Positions 23,981 through 31,718 of a stretch of DNA of 32,452 bases are shown piece by piece (within the stretch, counting starts at the first letter, position 1; the number at the start of each line of letters is the position of its first letter). A program made the translations under genes and the position numbers. The notes beneath the pieces are model-generated. The model searched no databases. It was given only the letters and a program-made list of their open reading frames with translations, and was not told where the DNA came from. The stretch is taken from assembly GCA_025774865.1 (NCBI GenBank), contig JALGZO010000673.1, positions 1 to 32,452 on the forward strand, in the 5' to 3' direction. This DNA comes from a bacterium. Lineage in GTDB: Bacteria; ARS69.

Positions 23981-25149
23981 ACGAGCTCCCCCTCTACATG
24001 AAGGATGCGTTCGGTCATCCCGCGGGTCTCGTGATCGCCACCGCGCTGGGTTTCGCGTTCGGCTTCGTGCTCGAAAGATCGGGATTCGGACGCGCGTCGA
24101 TCCTCGCCGCGCAGTTCTACTTCACGAACCTTCGCGTCCTGAAGGTCATGTTCGCCGCCATCGTCACGGCGCTGCTCGGCATCACGATCCTCTCGGGGCT
24201 CGGCATCCTCGATCTCGAAGCGATGCGCGTCCCGGAGACGTGGCTCTGGCCGCAGCTCGTCGGCGGGCTCTTGCTCGGCGCCGGCTTCATCATCTCGGGC
24301 TACTGCCCGGGAACGGGCGTCGTGGCCCTGGCGTCGGGAAAGTGGGACGGGCTCGTGGCGATCGTCGGGGTGATGCTGGGATCGGTGGCGTTCGGGTTCG
24401 CGTATCCGTTCCTCGCCGGTTTCTACACGAGCGGCCACCTCGGAGTCCTGCGGCTCCCGGAGCTTCTCGGTTTACCGCAGGCGGTCGTGGCGGCCGCCGT
24501 GGTGCTCATGGCGCTCGGGATGTTCGCGGGCGGCGAGATCGTCGAGAGGAAGTTCGGACCGCGCGGCAACCGCCGGCTCGAACGTCCGAGATCGGGCGAT
24601 CCAGTCCATCGGCGCCGCGTGTTCGCAGGGCTGTCCGTGGCGATGGGGCTCGGTGTCCTGACGCTCTTGGCCCCGAAGGCGGCGACCGTCGAGGCGTCGC
24701 GCGGATTCGGCTCGATGAGCGCGCGCGAGCTCGCGACCCGTCTCGTGGAGGATCCGTCGAGCGTGTGGCTGGTCGATCTTCGGGACGAAACGGAGAGCCG
24801 GATTCCCGGCGCGATTCCCTTGGCGGGAGACGACACAGCGCTACTGGCTGATCTTCCCTCGACTCGCTCGCTCGTCCTCTACGCGGAGGCCGACCCCGAG
24901 GTACCTGCCTCTGCGCACCACTTCGACGGAGATGTCTTCGTTCTCGAGGGCGGGTACCGGGCCTTCGCCAGAGAGATCCTCGAGCCGCCGGTTCTCTCTC
25001 CGGAAGCCACGGCGCACGACGTCGACGATTACCGGCTACTCTCCGCGCTACACGCGTACTTCACGGGAGCGTCGGTCGTCGAGGCGCCACCGGCCGTGAC
25101 CCCGAGGAAGTTGCAACGGAAGACACCCAAGAAGGGCGGCGGCTGTTGA
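23977..25149 (+). CDS. YeeE/YedE-type transporter half fused to a cysteine-less rhodanese domain with GGGC tail
   Basis: A 390-residue protein. Residues 15-185 hold about five helices and the second YeeE/YedE motif SGYCPGTGVVALASGKWDG (Cys110). A further helix lies at about 215-232. Residues 245-335 form a rhodanese-like domain: VWLVDLRDETESRIPGAIPL, then LVLYAEADPEVP, then VFVLEGGYRAF. The active-site cysteine expected after the VLY strand is replaced by alanine (Ala303), so the usual sulfurtransferase loop is gone. The protein ends KTPKKGGGC, with Cys390 as the last residue, the only cysteine besides Cys110. A C-terminal Gly-Gly-Cys arm recalls sulfur carriers such as SoxY. ATG at 23977 overlaps the previous stop. 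Confidence 0.85.
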   Translation: MNELPLYMKDAFGHPAGLVIATALGFAFGFVLERSGFGRASILAAQFYFTNLRVLKVMFAAIVTALLGITILSGLGILDLEAMRVPETWLWPQLVGGLLLGAGFIISGYCPGTGVVALASGKWDGLVAIVGVMLGSVAFGFAYPFLAGFYTSGHLGVLRLPELLGLPQAVVAAAVVLMALGMFAGGEIVERKFGPRGNRRLERPRSGDPVHRRRVFAGLSVAMGLGVLTLLAPKAATVEASRGFGSMSARELATRLVEDPSSVWLVDLRDETESRIPGAIPLAGDDTALLADLPSTRSLVLYAEADPEVPASAHHFDGDVFVLEGGYRAFAREILEPPVLSPEATAHDVDDYRLLSALHAYFTGASVVEAPPAVTPRKLQRKTPKKGGGC

Positions 25150-25177
25150 TCGCCGTGTCAGGCAAGGAGGTGCCGTC

Positions 25178-25660
25178 ATGCTGCAGGCCACGGTGAAGAG
25201 AGTCGAGGGGTACAGCCTCCTCGGCAAGTCGAACAGCAACCACTGGATTCCGATGGACGGCCCGAAGAAGATCGGGGCCGAGGACGCGGCCGCTCGCCCG
25301 AAGGAGCTCCTGCTCCTGGCGCTGGGAGGGTGCACGGCCTTCGACGTCGAAATGATTCTCCGCAAGCGACGCGTGCAGCTCGATCGGTTCGACGTCGAGC
25401 TCGAAGCCGACGAAGCCGGCGATCACCCCATGGTCTTCACGGAGGTCCGGATGACCTATCGCTTCGAGGGCGAACAGGTGCCGGCGGCCGACGTCGAGCG
25501 AGCGATTCGGCTCTCGGAGGAGAAGTACTGCTCCGTGAGCGCGATGCTCCGGAAGGCGTTCCCGATCCGGTGGAGGGCCACGATCAACGGCGACGAGGTC
25601 CTCACCGGCCCGGCGCCCCCGGAGCCCGACATGATGCGACTCGCGGGCCCGGCCGCGTAG
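25178..25660 (+). CDS. OsmC-family protein
   Basis: A 160-residue protein of the OsmC/Ohr fold. The two redox cysteines are in LALGGCTAFDVE and EEKYCSVSAML, the OsmC/YhfA pattern. Family members reduce organic peroxides, and YhfA-like members often occur in sulfur gene clusters, possibly handling persulfides. A perfect AAGGAGGT lies six bases before the ATG at 25178. It is 28 bases after the rhodanese-transporter gene and is the last gene of the sulfur operon. Convergent with the phosphatase gene, stops two bases apart. Confidence 0.9.
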   Translation: MLQATVKRVEGYSLLGKSNSNHWIPMDGPKKIGAEDAAARPKELLLLALGGCTAFDVEMILRKRRVQLDRFDVELEADEAGDHPMVFTEVRMTYRFEGEQVPAADVERAIRLSEEKYCSVSAMLRKAFPIRWRATINGDEVLTGPAPPEPDMMRLAGPAA

Positions 25661-25661
25661 C

Positions 25662-26873
25662 CTACCCGCGCGCCACGACGACCGCCGTGGCGTCATCGGG
25701 GTTCGGCCGCCCGCCCGCGTGCCGCTCCGCGTCGTCGAACAGATCCCGGAGAATCTCGGGCCCCGTCCGGTCGAGGTCGCGCCGGACCGATCGCTCCACG
25801 CCCTCCTCACCGAAGAAGCCGCCGGACGGATCGAGCCGCTCCAGCAGGCCGTCCGTCACCGCGACGAAGACCTCGCCCGGGTGCAGCCGCGCCCAGCCGC
25901 TCCGGAAAACGGCCTCCGGCACGGGCCCGAGGATCGTCCCCCCGAGCTCCAGTCGCCGGGCGGGTCCCGCCCCGATGATGAGAGCGGGCGGGTGTCCCGC
26001 GTTCACGTAGGTGATCGTTCCGTCCGAGTCCAGCTCACCCGCGAACAGCGAGACGAACCGGCTGGACAGACGGCTTCGCGCGATCACGCGATTGAGCCGC
26101 GAGACCACGTGCGAGAGCTTGAGGCCGCCATCGCACCCCATCCGGAATCCGGTCACCACGTCACGCGCGAGCAGCGCCGCGCTCAGCCCGTGGCCGCTCG
26201 CGTCCCCCACGGTGACAGCGAGGGTATCCGCGTCTCCCGAAAAGAAGTCGTAGAGATCTCCGCCGACCGCCTCGGCCGGGACCGAGCGCGCAGCGAGGGT
26301 GAAGCCCCGAAACTCCGGTAACGGCTCGGGGAGGAGGCTCCGCTGGATCTCTGCGGCCTGCTCGATGTCCGATTTGAGATCGCGCAGGCGCGTGCGGAGG
26401 TTGATCGCGTTCCGTAGCGTATTGAGCGTGAAGTCGAGGTTGTCCCGCTCCCACCCGGAGCGCAGTCCGAACGCCACGATCCGGCGTGGCTCCCCGCGAA
26501 GCAGCAGCGCCGCGGACTCCCGCCCGCAGCCGATCCGCTCTTCGAGCTCGCGCTGAATGCCTTCGGCCGATTCCTCGAAGATGTAGACGCCGTGCTCCAG
26601 GACGCGCTGGATGGGCGGATACTCCTGCGGGACGAGGAGCTCCTCGTCGCCTGCGGTCGAGGTGCCCGCTGCGAGGAGGAACCCGTCCATGTCCTCTTCG
26701 TAGAGGCGCCAGCTCTCCAGGAAGAGCGTGGAGCCGAAACGCTCCACGATCTGCCGGGCCACCTCGGCGAATCCCTCCGTGGTGCCGGCCGCCGGCGCCT
26801 CGTGGAGGAGCTGCTCCAGATCGCGATAGAACTGCTTCGGCTGGAAATCCTGCACATAGCCGGTATCCGGCAT
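25662..26873 (-). CDS. SpoIIE/RsbU-type PP2C serine phosphatase with N-terminal sensor domain
   Basis: A 403-residue protein. Residues about 20-165 look like a GAF-type sensor domain. A short helix (RLRDLKSDIEQAAEIQRSLLP) links it to a PP2C domain of the SpoIIE/RsbU type, with metal-binding motifs GGDLYDFF, GDASGHG, NAGHPPAL, TDGLLERLD and DDATAVVV. Such enzymes dephosphorylate anti-sigma-factor antagonists to control general stress or other sigma factors. GGAGGAG lies five bases before the ATG. No anti-sigma partner gene is nearby, so the target is unknown. No transmembrane helix was seen. Confidence 0.9.
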   Translation of the reverse strand: MPDTGYVQDFQPKQFYRDLEQLLHEAPAAGTTEGFAEVARQIVERFGSTLFLESWRLYEEDMDGFLLAAGTSTAGDEELLVPQEYPPIQRVLEHGVYIFEESAEGIQRELEERIGCGRESAALLLRGEPRRIVAFGLRSGWERDNLDFTLNTLRNAINLRTRLRDLKSDIEQAAEIQRSLLPEPLPEFRGFTLAARSVPAEAVGGDLYDFFSGDADTLAVTVGDASGHGLSAALLARDVVTGFRMGCDGGLKLSHVVSRLNRVIARSRLSSRFVSLFAGELDSDGTITYVNAGHPPALIIGAGPARRLELGGTILGPVPEAVFRSGWARLHPGEVFVAVTDGLLERLDPSGGFFGEEGVERSVRRDLDRTGPEILRDLFDDAERHAGGRPNPDDATAVVVARG

Positions 26874-27002
26874 CGGCTCCTCCGGTGGAAGGGGATCGAG
26901 CCTCCAGGATGTCGCGATCGGTTGAAGTCGACCAGGGGCCGCCGGTGAAGATTCGCGGTGGCCGGCGGCTGAACCTGGGCGGACGAAGAAAAGCGTTCAG
27001 AG

Positions 27003-27035
27003 ATGACCGAGATCATGCCCGATTTCATGACCCGA
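27003..27035 (+). repeat. Three direct repeats on a 12-bp period upstream of the marR-hdr operon
   Basis: ATGACCGA (27003), ATGCCCGA (27015) and ATGACCCGA (27027) begin exactly 12 bases apart. They end directly before a TATACT sequence at 27036-27041 that is a good -10 element, while no -35 is visible at the usual distance. This layout is like activator sites with tandem half-sites. On the other strand they lie upstream of the phosphatase gene, so they could serve either gene. Confidence 0.5.
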
Positions 27036-27041
27036 TATACT
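27036..27041 (+). promoter_or_regulatory. Candidate -10 element of the marR-hdr-mvh operon
   Basis: TATACT matches TATAAT at five of six positions and is followed by an AT-rich TTTAAC. No clear -35 precedes it; instead the three 12-bp-spaced repeats occupy the upstream region, consistent with an activator-dependent promoter. It lies about 104 bases before the marR start at 27145. Confidence 0.4.
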
Positions 27042-27144
27042 TTTAACCTGGTCAAGGAGTGGCCCCCACCGGCGCTCCCTGACCCCGGGGCAAGCGCTCG
27101 CGGCGGACTCCGGGGATTGGTGGGACCACCAGGAGATGACGACC

Positions 27145-27807
27145 ATGGGAAGAGGGCCCACGGTCGAAGCGATCCGTGACTTCCTGGGAAGTGGACACAT
27201 CTTCACGTCGGCCGTCGACGAGCTGATGCGGGAGCAGTTGCGGGCCGTCTCAGACGCCTCGGTCACGGTGGCCCAGCTGAGGTTGCTCCTCTTCGTCTCC
27301 CGCACCCACTCGCAGACGCTCCACGCGGTCGCCCGCTTCCTGGGAGTGAGTGACGCCGCCGCGAGCAAAGGCGTGGACCGCCTCGTGCGCTGCAACCTAT
27401 TGCGCCGAGTCGAGGCGCCCCTCGACCGCCGGGCGATCCACCTTTCTCTGACGGAGGGTGGTCGACGCCTGATGAAGCGCTTCCGCGCGGCCAGGAATCG
27501 CGCGCTGACGACCCTGTTCCGAGAGTACTCCGACGGCGACCTGCGTCGAATCTCGGATCAGCTGGACCATCTATCCGCGACGATCATCGTCCGCGAGGAA
27601 GATCGAGAGACCATCTGCTCTCGCTGCGGAATCTATTTCCGAAGCAGGTGCCTGCTGCGGGAGAGGGAGAACCGGACTTGCGCGTTCCACCTCTCTCGTC
27701 GCGACAGCCACGAGCCCATCGTTCTCGCCCCTGATGTCGTGTCGAACGATGCGGCCTTCGGCTCGAGGAAGGAAGCCGACCACGATGAAACCCACGATCA
27801 GAACTGA
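27145..27807 (+). CDS. MarR-family regulator with a C-terminal four-cysteine motif
   Basis: A 220-residue protein. Residues about 20-150 are a MarR winged helix (SVTVAQLRLLLFVSR, HAVARFLGVSDAAASKGVDRLVR, RRVEAPLDRRAIHLSLTEGG). After it comes a cysteine group with spacing C-x2-C-x7-C-x9-C (ICSRCGIYFRSRC ... RTCAF), then a tail without known motif. The cysteines could bind zinc or an iron-sulfur cluster and sense redox state. I chose the ATG at 27145 because AGGAG lies nine bases upstream; the ATG at 27136 directly abuts that site. The gene overlaps hdrC by 23 bases, making it the first gene of the hdr-mvh operon. Confidence 0.8.
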   Translation: MGRGPTVEAIRDFLGSGHIFTSAVDELMREQLRAVSDASVTVAQLRLLLFVSRTHSQTLHAVARFLGVSDAAASKGVDRLVRCNLLRRVEAPLDRRAIHLSLTEGGRRLMKRFRAARNRALTTLFREYSDGDLRRISDQLDHLSATIIVREEDRETICSRCGIYFRSRCLLRERENRTCAFHLSRRDSHEPIVLAPDVVSNDAAFGSRKEADHDETHDQN

Positions 27808-28366
27808 GGCCGACCGGGACCCCGGGTTCACGAGCTGGATCGGGAGCCTCCCCGCCGCGACCGGGGTCGCCCAGTGCATTCACTGCGGGCTGTGCGCCGG
27901 CAGTTGTCCCCTCGCGACTTACATGGACAGGAGCCCCCGCCAGCTCCTTTACCTCGCGAGAGAGGGCTTCAAGGAAGACGTCCTGAAGAGCTTCACCATC
28001 TGGCTGTGCACCAGTTGCTACACGTGCACGGTGAGGTGCCCCCGGGGAATCAAGGTGACGGAGCTCATGTACGCGCTGAAGCGAAAGGCCATCGAGGAAG
28101 GGCTCTACCCGAAGCGGTTCGCCATCCCGATCCTGGCGCGAGAGTTCCGCAAGATGATCCTCGCTCGGGGTCGCGTCACCGAATCCCGTCTCGTCCTGAA
28201 GCTCATCTTGAGGACGAACGTGATGAGACTCCCGCGCATGTTCCGCATGGGGCGGGATCTCCTGAGAGCGGGGCGCTTCAGCCTGGGGGGCGAGTCGATC
28301 AAGGGGCGTGAGCAGCTCGTGAAGATCCTCGACGCGGTCGAGCAGGAGAAGGAGATGGCGGCATGA
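27785..28366 (+). CDS. hdrC: Heterodisulfide reductase subunit C-like iron-sulfur protein
   Basis: A 193-residue protein with two [4Fe-4S] motifs, CIHCGLCAGSCP and CTSCYTCTVRCPRG, which define HdrC. It links the HdrA flavoprotein to HdrB. Residues 105-170 are a basic helical region. AGGAAGGAAG precedes the ATG at 27785 by about nine bases, within the marR reading frame. The stop overlaps the hdrB ATG (ATGA). Confidence 0.92.
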   Translation: MKPTIRTEADRDPGFTSWIGSLPAATGVAQCIHCGLCAGSCPLATYMDRSPRQLLYLAREGFKEDVLKSFTIWLCTSCYTCTVRCPRGIKVTELMYALKRKAIEEGLYPKRFAIPILAREFRKMILARGRVTESRLVLKLILRTNVMRLPRMFRMGRDLLRAGRFSLGGESIKGREQLVKILDAVEQEKEMAA

Positions 28367-29241
28367 ATCGGTATCTCTATTACCCCGGCTGCTCCGTCAA
28401 GGGCACCGCGAAACCGTACGAGGAATCGCTTCTTGCGGTATTCGAGGCTCTGGACGTCCGGCTGGACGAGCTCGACGACTGGAACTGCTGCGGCGCCACG
28501 GCCTACATGTCCATCGACGAAACCCAGGCGGTGGCCCTGGCGGGAAGGAACCTCGCGCTGGCCGAGCAGGACGGTCTGGACCTCGTCACCCCCTGCAGCG
28601 CCTGCTACCTGGTTCTCCTGAAGACTCGGAACCAGCTCCAGGACGACCCCGAGCTTCGCACGCGCGTGACGGGCGCGATGCAGAGGGCCGGCCTCGGGTA
28701 CGAAGGTACCGCCCGGGTCAGACATCCCATCGACGTCCTCGTGAACGACATCGGACTGGACGCGATCTCCGCGCGCGTGACCGCGCCGCTCGAGGGTGTG
28801 AGGGTCGCGCCCTACTACGGATGTCAGATCGTTCGCCCCTACGCGCTCTTCGATTCGCAGGAAGATCCGCAGACGATGGACAGGATTCTGGAGGCCGCGG
28901 GGACCACGGTCGTTAACTACCGGTTCAAGACCCGTTGCTGCGGGGGGAGCCAGACGGGGACGCTGCCGGATATCGGCCTGCATCTCGTCTATGGTCTTCT
29001 CAAGGAAGCACTGAACCAGTCCGCCGACATGATCGCCACGGTCTGCCCCCTCTGCCAGTTCAACCTCGAGGTGCACCAGAAAGAGATTCAGCGTCTCTAC
29101 GGAATCGAGCCGTTGCCGGTCGTCTACTTCACCCAGCTCCTGGGACTGGCCCTGGGCGTACCGACACGAAAGCTGGGGCTGCACCGCTGCATCGTCCCGG
29201 CCGAGCCCGTGTTGATGAGGAGGGTCGCACATGTCGGCTGA
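28363..29241 (+). CDS. hdrB: Heterodisulfide reductase subunit B-like protein
   Basis: A 292-residue protein with two CCG domains: YPGCS ... NCCGA ... CSACY in the first half and YYGCQ ... RCCGGS ... CPLCQ in the second. In methanogen HdrB these hold two noncubane [4Fe-4S] clusters that reduce the disulfide. Both motifs are complete, so it is expected to be active on a disulfide or related electron acceptor; the physiological substrate in a bacterium is unknown. It overlaps hdrC by 4 bases and hdrA by 11. Confidence 0.93.
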   Translation: MNRYLYYPGCSVKGTAKPYEESLLAVFEALDVRLDELDDWNCCGATAYMSIDETQAVALAGRNLALAEQDGLDLVTPCSACYLVLLKTRNQLQDDPELRTRVTGAMQRAGLGYEGTARVRHPIDVLVNDIGLDAISARVTAPLEGVRVAPYYGCQIVRPYALFDSQEDPQTMDRILEAAGTTVVNYRFKTRCCGGSQTGTLPDIGLHLVYGLLKEALNQSADMIATVCPLCQFNLEVHQKEIQRLYGIEPLPVVYFTQLLGLALGVPTRKLGLHRCIVPAEPVLMRRVAHVG

Positions 29242-31243
29242 CCATGGAAACGGCGACCGGGCACTCGACCAGGGTCCTCCCAAGATCGGCGTCTACGTCT
29301 GCCATTGCGGCACCAATATCGCCGGCGTCGTCGACGTAGAGCGGGTGGCGAAGTACGCGGCCACCCTTCCGGGCGTCGCGCTGTCCCGGGACTACAAGTA
29401 CATGTGCTCCGATCCGGGGCAGGAGCTCATCAAGCAGGACATCGAGGAACACGCACTCAACCGCATCGTGGTCGCCTCGTGCTCGCCCTGCCTGCACGAA
29501 AAGACGTTCCGCAACGCCACGAGCGAAGGCGGTCTGAACCCCTTCTTCTTCCAGATGGTCAACATCCGGGAGCACGACAGCTGGGTTCACTCGGATCGCG
29601 AGGAAGCCACGGCCAAGGCGGAGGATCTGGTGCGCGCCGCCGTCGCGCGGGTCGCGCGTCACAAACCGCTCGAGCGGCGTCGCGTTCCCGTCAATCCCAA
29701 TGCGCTCGTCGTGGGAGGAGGCATCGCCGGGATTCAGGCGGCGCTCACGCTCGCCAACGCCGGGAAGCACGTTTACCTGGTGGAGAGAGAGCCGAGCATC
29801 GGCGGACACATGGCGAAGTTCGACAAGACCTTCCCCACTCTCGACTGCGCCGCCTGCATTCTCACCCCCAAAATGACCGAGGTGAAATCGCACCCGAACA
29901 TCACGCTCTGGACCTACTCGGAAGTCACCACGGTCGAGGGTTACGTGGGCAACTACCACGTCACGGTGAAGAGGAAGCCCCGCTACGTCATCGAGGACCT
30001 CTGCGTGGGTTGCGCGGAATGCGTGGAGGCCTGCATCTACAAGAAGGGCAAGTACTCGGACGATTTCAACCTGGGTCTGAGCAAGCGCAAGCCGATCTAC
30101 CTCCCCTTTCCGCAGGCCGTGCCGCCGGTTGTCGTCATCGATCGAGGAGCGTGCGTCGAGTTCAAGACCGGCAAATGCGCGAAGACCTGCGTGGAGGTCT
30201 GCGGGGAACGCGAAGCGATCGACTTCGAACAAGTCGAGAGTGTGGAGACCGTCGACGTCGGGGCGATCATCCTGGCCACGGGATTCAAGACTTTCAACCC
30301 GCGGCGTACGCCGCACTACGGCTACGGAGTGTACCCGAACGTCTACACATCGCTCGAGGTCGAGCGTCTCGTCAACTCCTCCGGCCCGACGAATGGCGAG
30401 GTCCTCATGCGCGACGGTAGCAAGCCCGAGTCGATCGGGATCATCCATTGCGTGGGGAGCCGGAACGCCAACACCAACGCGTATTGCTCCCGAGTGTGCT
30501 GCATGTACTCCCTGAAGCTCGCCCATCTCCTCCACGAGAAGACGGATGCGGAGATCTACGAGTTCTACATCGACATGCGCACCCCGGGGAAAGGGTTCGA
30601 AGAGTTCTACAACCGCGTGGCCGAGGAAGGAGTCCACCTCATCCGGGGCAAGGTGGCGAGCGTGTCTCCCACCGAGGACGGCGACGAGAAGGTGGCCCTG
30701 CACGTCGAGGACACGCTGGCCGGCATGGTGCGGAAGATTCCCGTCGACATGGTCGTTCTCGCGGTGGGGCTCGAGGCGCAGGAGGACGCGGAGGAAGTCC
30801 GGCGGCGGTTCAACATCACTTGTTCCAGCGAGGGCTTCTTCCTGGAGCGACATCCGAAGCTGGCCCCCGTGAGCACGTTCACCGACGGCGTTTTCGTCGC
30901 CGGTTGTTGCCAAAGCCCGAAGGACATCCCGGACACCGTGGCCCAGGCGGGCGCCGCCGCGGCGGAAACGCTCGCGCTGATCGACGCGGGTCACGTGGAG
31001 CTCGAGCCGAACACGGCCTTCGTGACAGAGGAGGAGTGCTCCGGCTGCAAGACCTGCGTCGCACTCTGCCCCTACTCGGCGATCTCCTTCGACGAGGAGA
31101 AAAAGGTGGCCGAGATCAACGAGGTGCTCTGCAAGGGCTGCGGGGTCTGTGTCGCCGCGTGTCCGTCCGCGTCCATTACGCAGAACCTCTTCGAAGACGA
31201 AGAGATCTTCGAGGAAATCGAGGGGGTGCTCAGTCATGCGTGA
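29231..31243 (+). CDS. hdrA: Heterodisulfide reductase subunit A-like flavoprotein (electron-bifurcating)
   Basis: A 670-residue FAD protein. The N-terminal part has the HdrA motif GVYVCHCGTNIAG and the CSPCLHEKTF element. The FAD fold follows (ALVVGGGIAGIQAALTLANAG), then LDCAACILTPKM, an inserted ferredoxin segment (CVGCAECVEAC), IIHCVGSRNANTNAYCSRVCC, and two C-terminal [4Fe-4S] motifs CSGCKTCVALCP and CKGCGVCVAACP. In the known MvhADG-HdrABC complex the HdrA flavin splits electrons from hydrogen between HdrB and ferredoxin. AGGAGG lies seven bases before the ATG at 29231. Length normal, no selenocysteine codon seen. Confidence 0.95.
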   Translation: MSADHGNGDRALDQGPPKIGVYVCHCGTNIAGVVDVERVAKYAATLPGVALSRDYKYMCSDPGQELIKQDIEEHALNRIVVASCSPCLHEKTFRNATSEGGLNPFFFQMVNIREHDSWVHSDREEATAKAEDLVRAAVARVARHKPLERRRVPVNPNALVVGGGIAGIQAALTLANAGKHVYLVEREPSIGGHMAKFDKTFPTLDCAACILTPKMTEVKSHPNITLWTYSEVTTVEGYVGNYHVTVKRKPRYVIEDLCVGCAECVEACIYKKGKYSDDFNLGLSKRKPIYLPFPQAVPPVVVIDRGACVEFKTGKCAKTCVEVCGEREAIDFEQVESVETVDVGAIILATGFKTFNPRRTPHYGYGVYPNVYTSLEVERLVNSSGPTNGEVLMRDGSKPESIGIIHCVGSRNANTNAYCSRVCCMYSLKLAHLLHEKTDAEIYEFYIDMRTPGKGFEEFYNRVAEEGVHLIRGKVASVSPTEDGDEKVALHVEDTLAGMVRKIPVDMVVLAVGLEAQEDAEEVRRRFNITCSSEGFFLERHPKLAPVSTFTDGVFVAGCCQSPKDIPDTVAQAGAAAAETLALIDAGHVELEPNTAFVTEEECSGCKTCVALCPYSAISFDEEKKVAEINEVLCKGCGVCVAACPSASITQNLFEDEEIFEEIEGVLSHA

Positions 31244-31718
31244 GGCGACCCAGAAGCCCGGCGTGTCAAAGCCGGACGCTCACGAGCCGAAGATCATCTG
31301 CTTCTTCTGCAACTGGTGCACCTACCTGGCGGCGGATCTCGCGGGCACGTCCCGCATGAAGTATCCGGCCAACGTGCGCGTGATCCGGCTCATGTGCTCC
31401 GGGCGATTGGACCCGCAATTCGTTCTCGACGCGTTCGCGAAGGGAGCCGACGGCGTGCTCGTCGGCGGGTGCCACCCGGGCGACTGCCATTATCAAGAAG
31501 GCAACTACAAGGCTCTGAGACGTTGCCGTTTTCTGCGGCCGCTCCTCGAAGGCATGGGGATCGACCGGGAACGGTTTCGCCTCGAATGGATCTCGGCGTC
31601 CGAAGCCGACAAGCTCCGGGCCGTGGTCGACGAAATGGTCGAGGATTTGCGGGCCTTGGGGGCGCTGAGAATGAGCGTACCGGAAGAGGTCTTCGCCGAG
31701 GAGGCGAGCGTGTCATGA
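31236..31718 (+). CDS. mvhD: MvhD-type subunit (methyl-viologen-reducing hydrogenase delta)
   Basis: A 160-residue protein. The motif IICFFCNWCTYLAADLAG and the later MCSGR, GGCHPGDCHY give the cysteines of the [2Fe-2S] cluster of MvhD, which carries electrons from hydrogenase to HdrA. The ATG at 31236 overlaps the end of hdrA by 8 bases, with AGGGGG upstream. The stop overlaps the next ATG (ATGA). N-terminal 17 residues are a variable tail. Confidence 0.92.
   Translation: MREATQKPGVSKPDAHEPKIICFFCNWCTYLAADLAGTSRMKYPANVRVIRLMCSGRLDPQFVLDAFAKGADGVLVGGCHPGDCHYQEGNYKALRRCRFLRPLLEGMGIDRERFRLEWISASEADKLRAVVDEMVEDLRALGALRMSVPEEVFAEEASVS

Noticed and set aside
25642-25670. CGCGGG ... CCCGCG stem between the convergent osmC and phosphatase genes as a bidirectional terminator.
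   Set aside because: The loop is 17 bases, there is no T-run, and such short GC stems are frequent by chance here.
29129-31237. Minus-strand open frame of 702 codons opposite hdrA.
   Set aside because: The plus strand encodes an intact HdrA with all cofactor motifs; the antisense frame is composition-driven.
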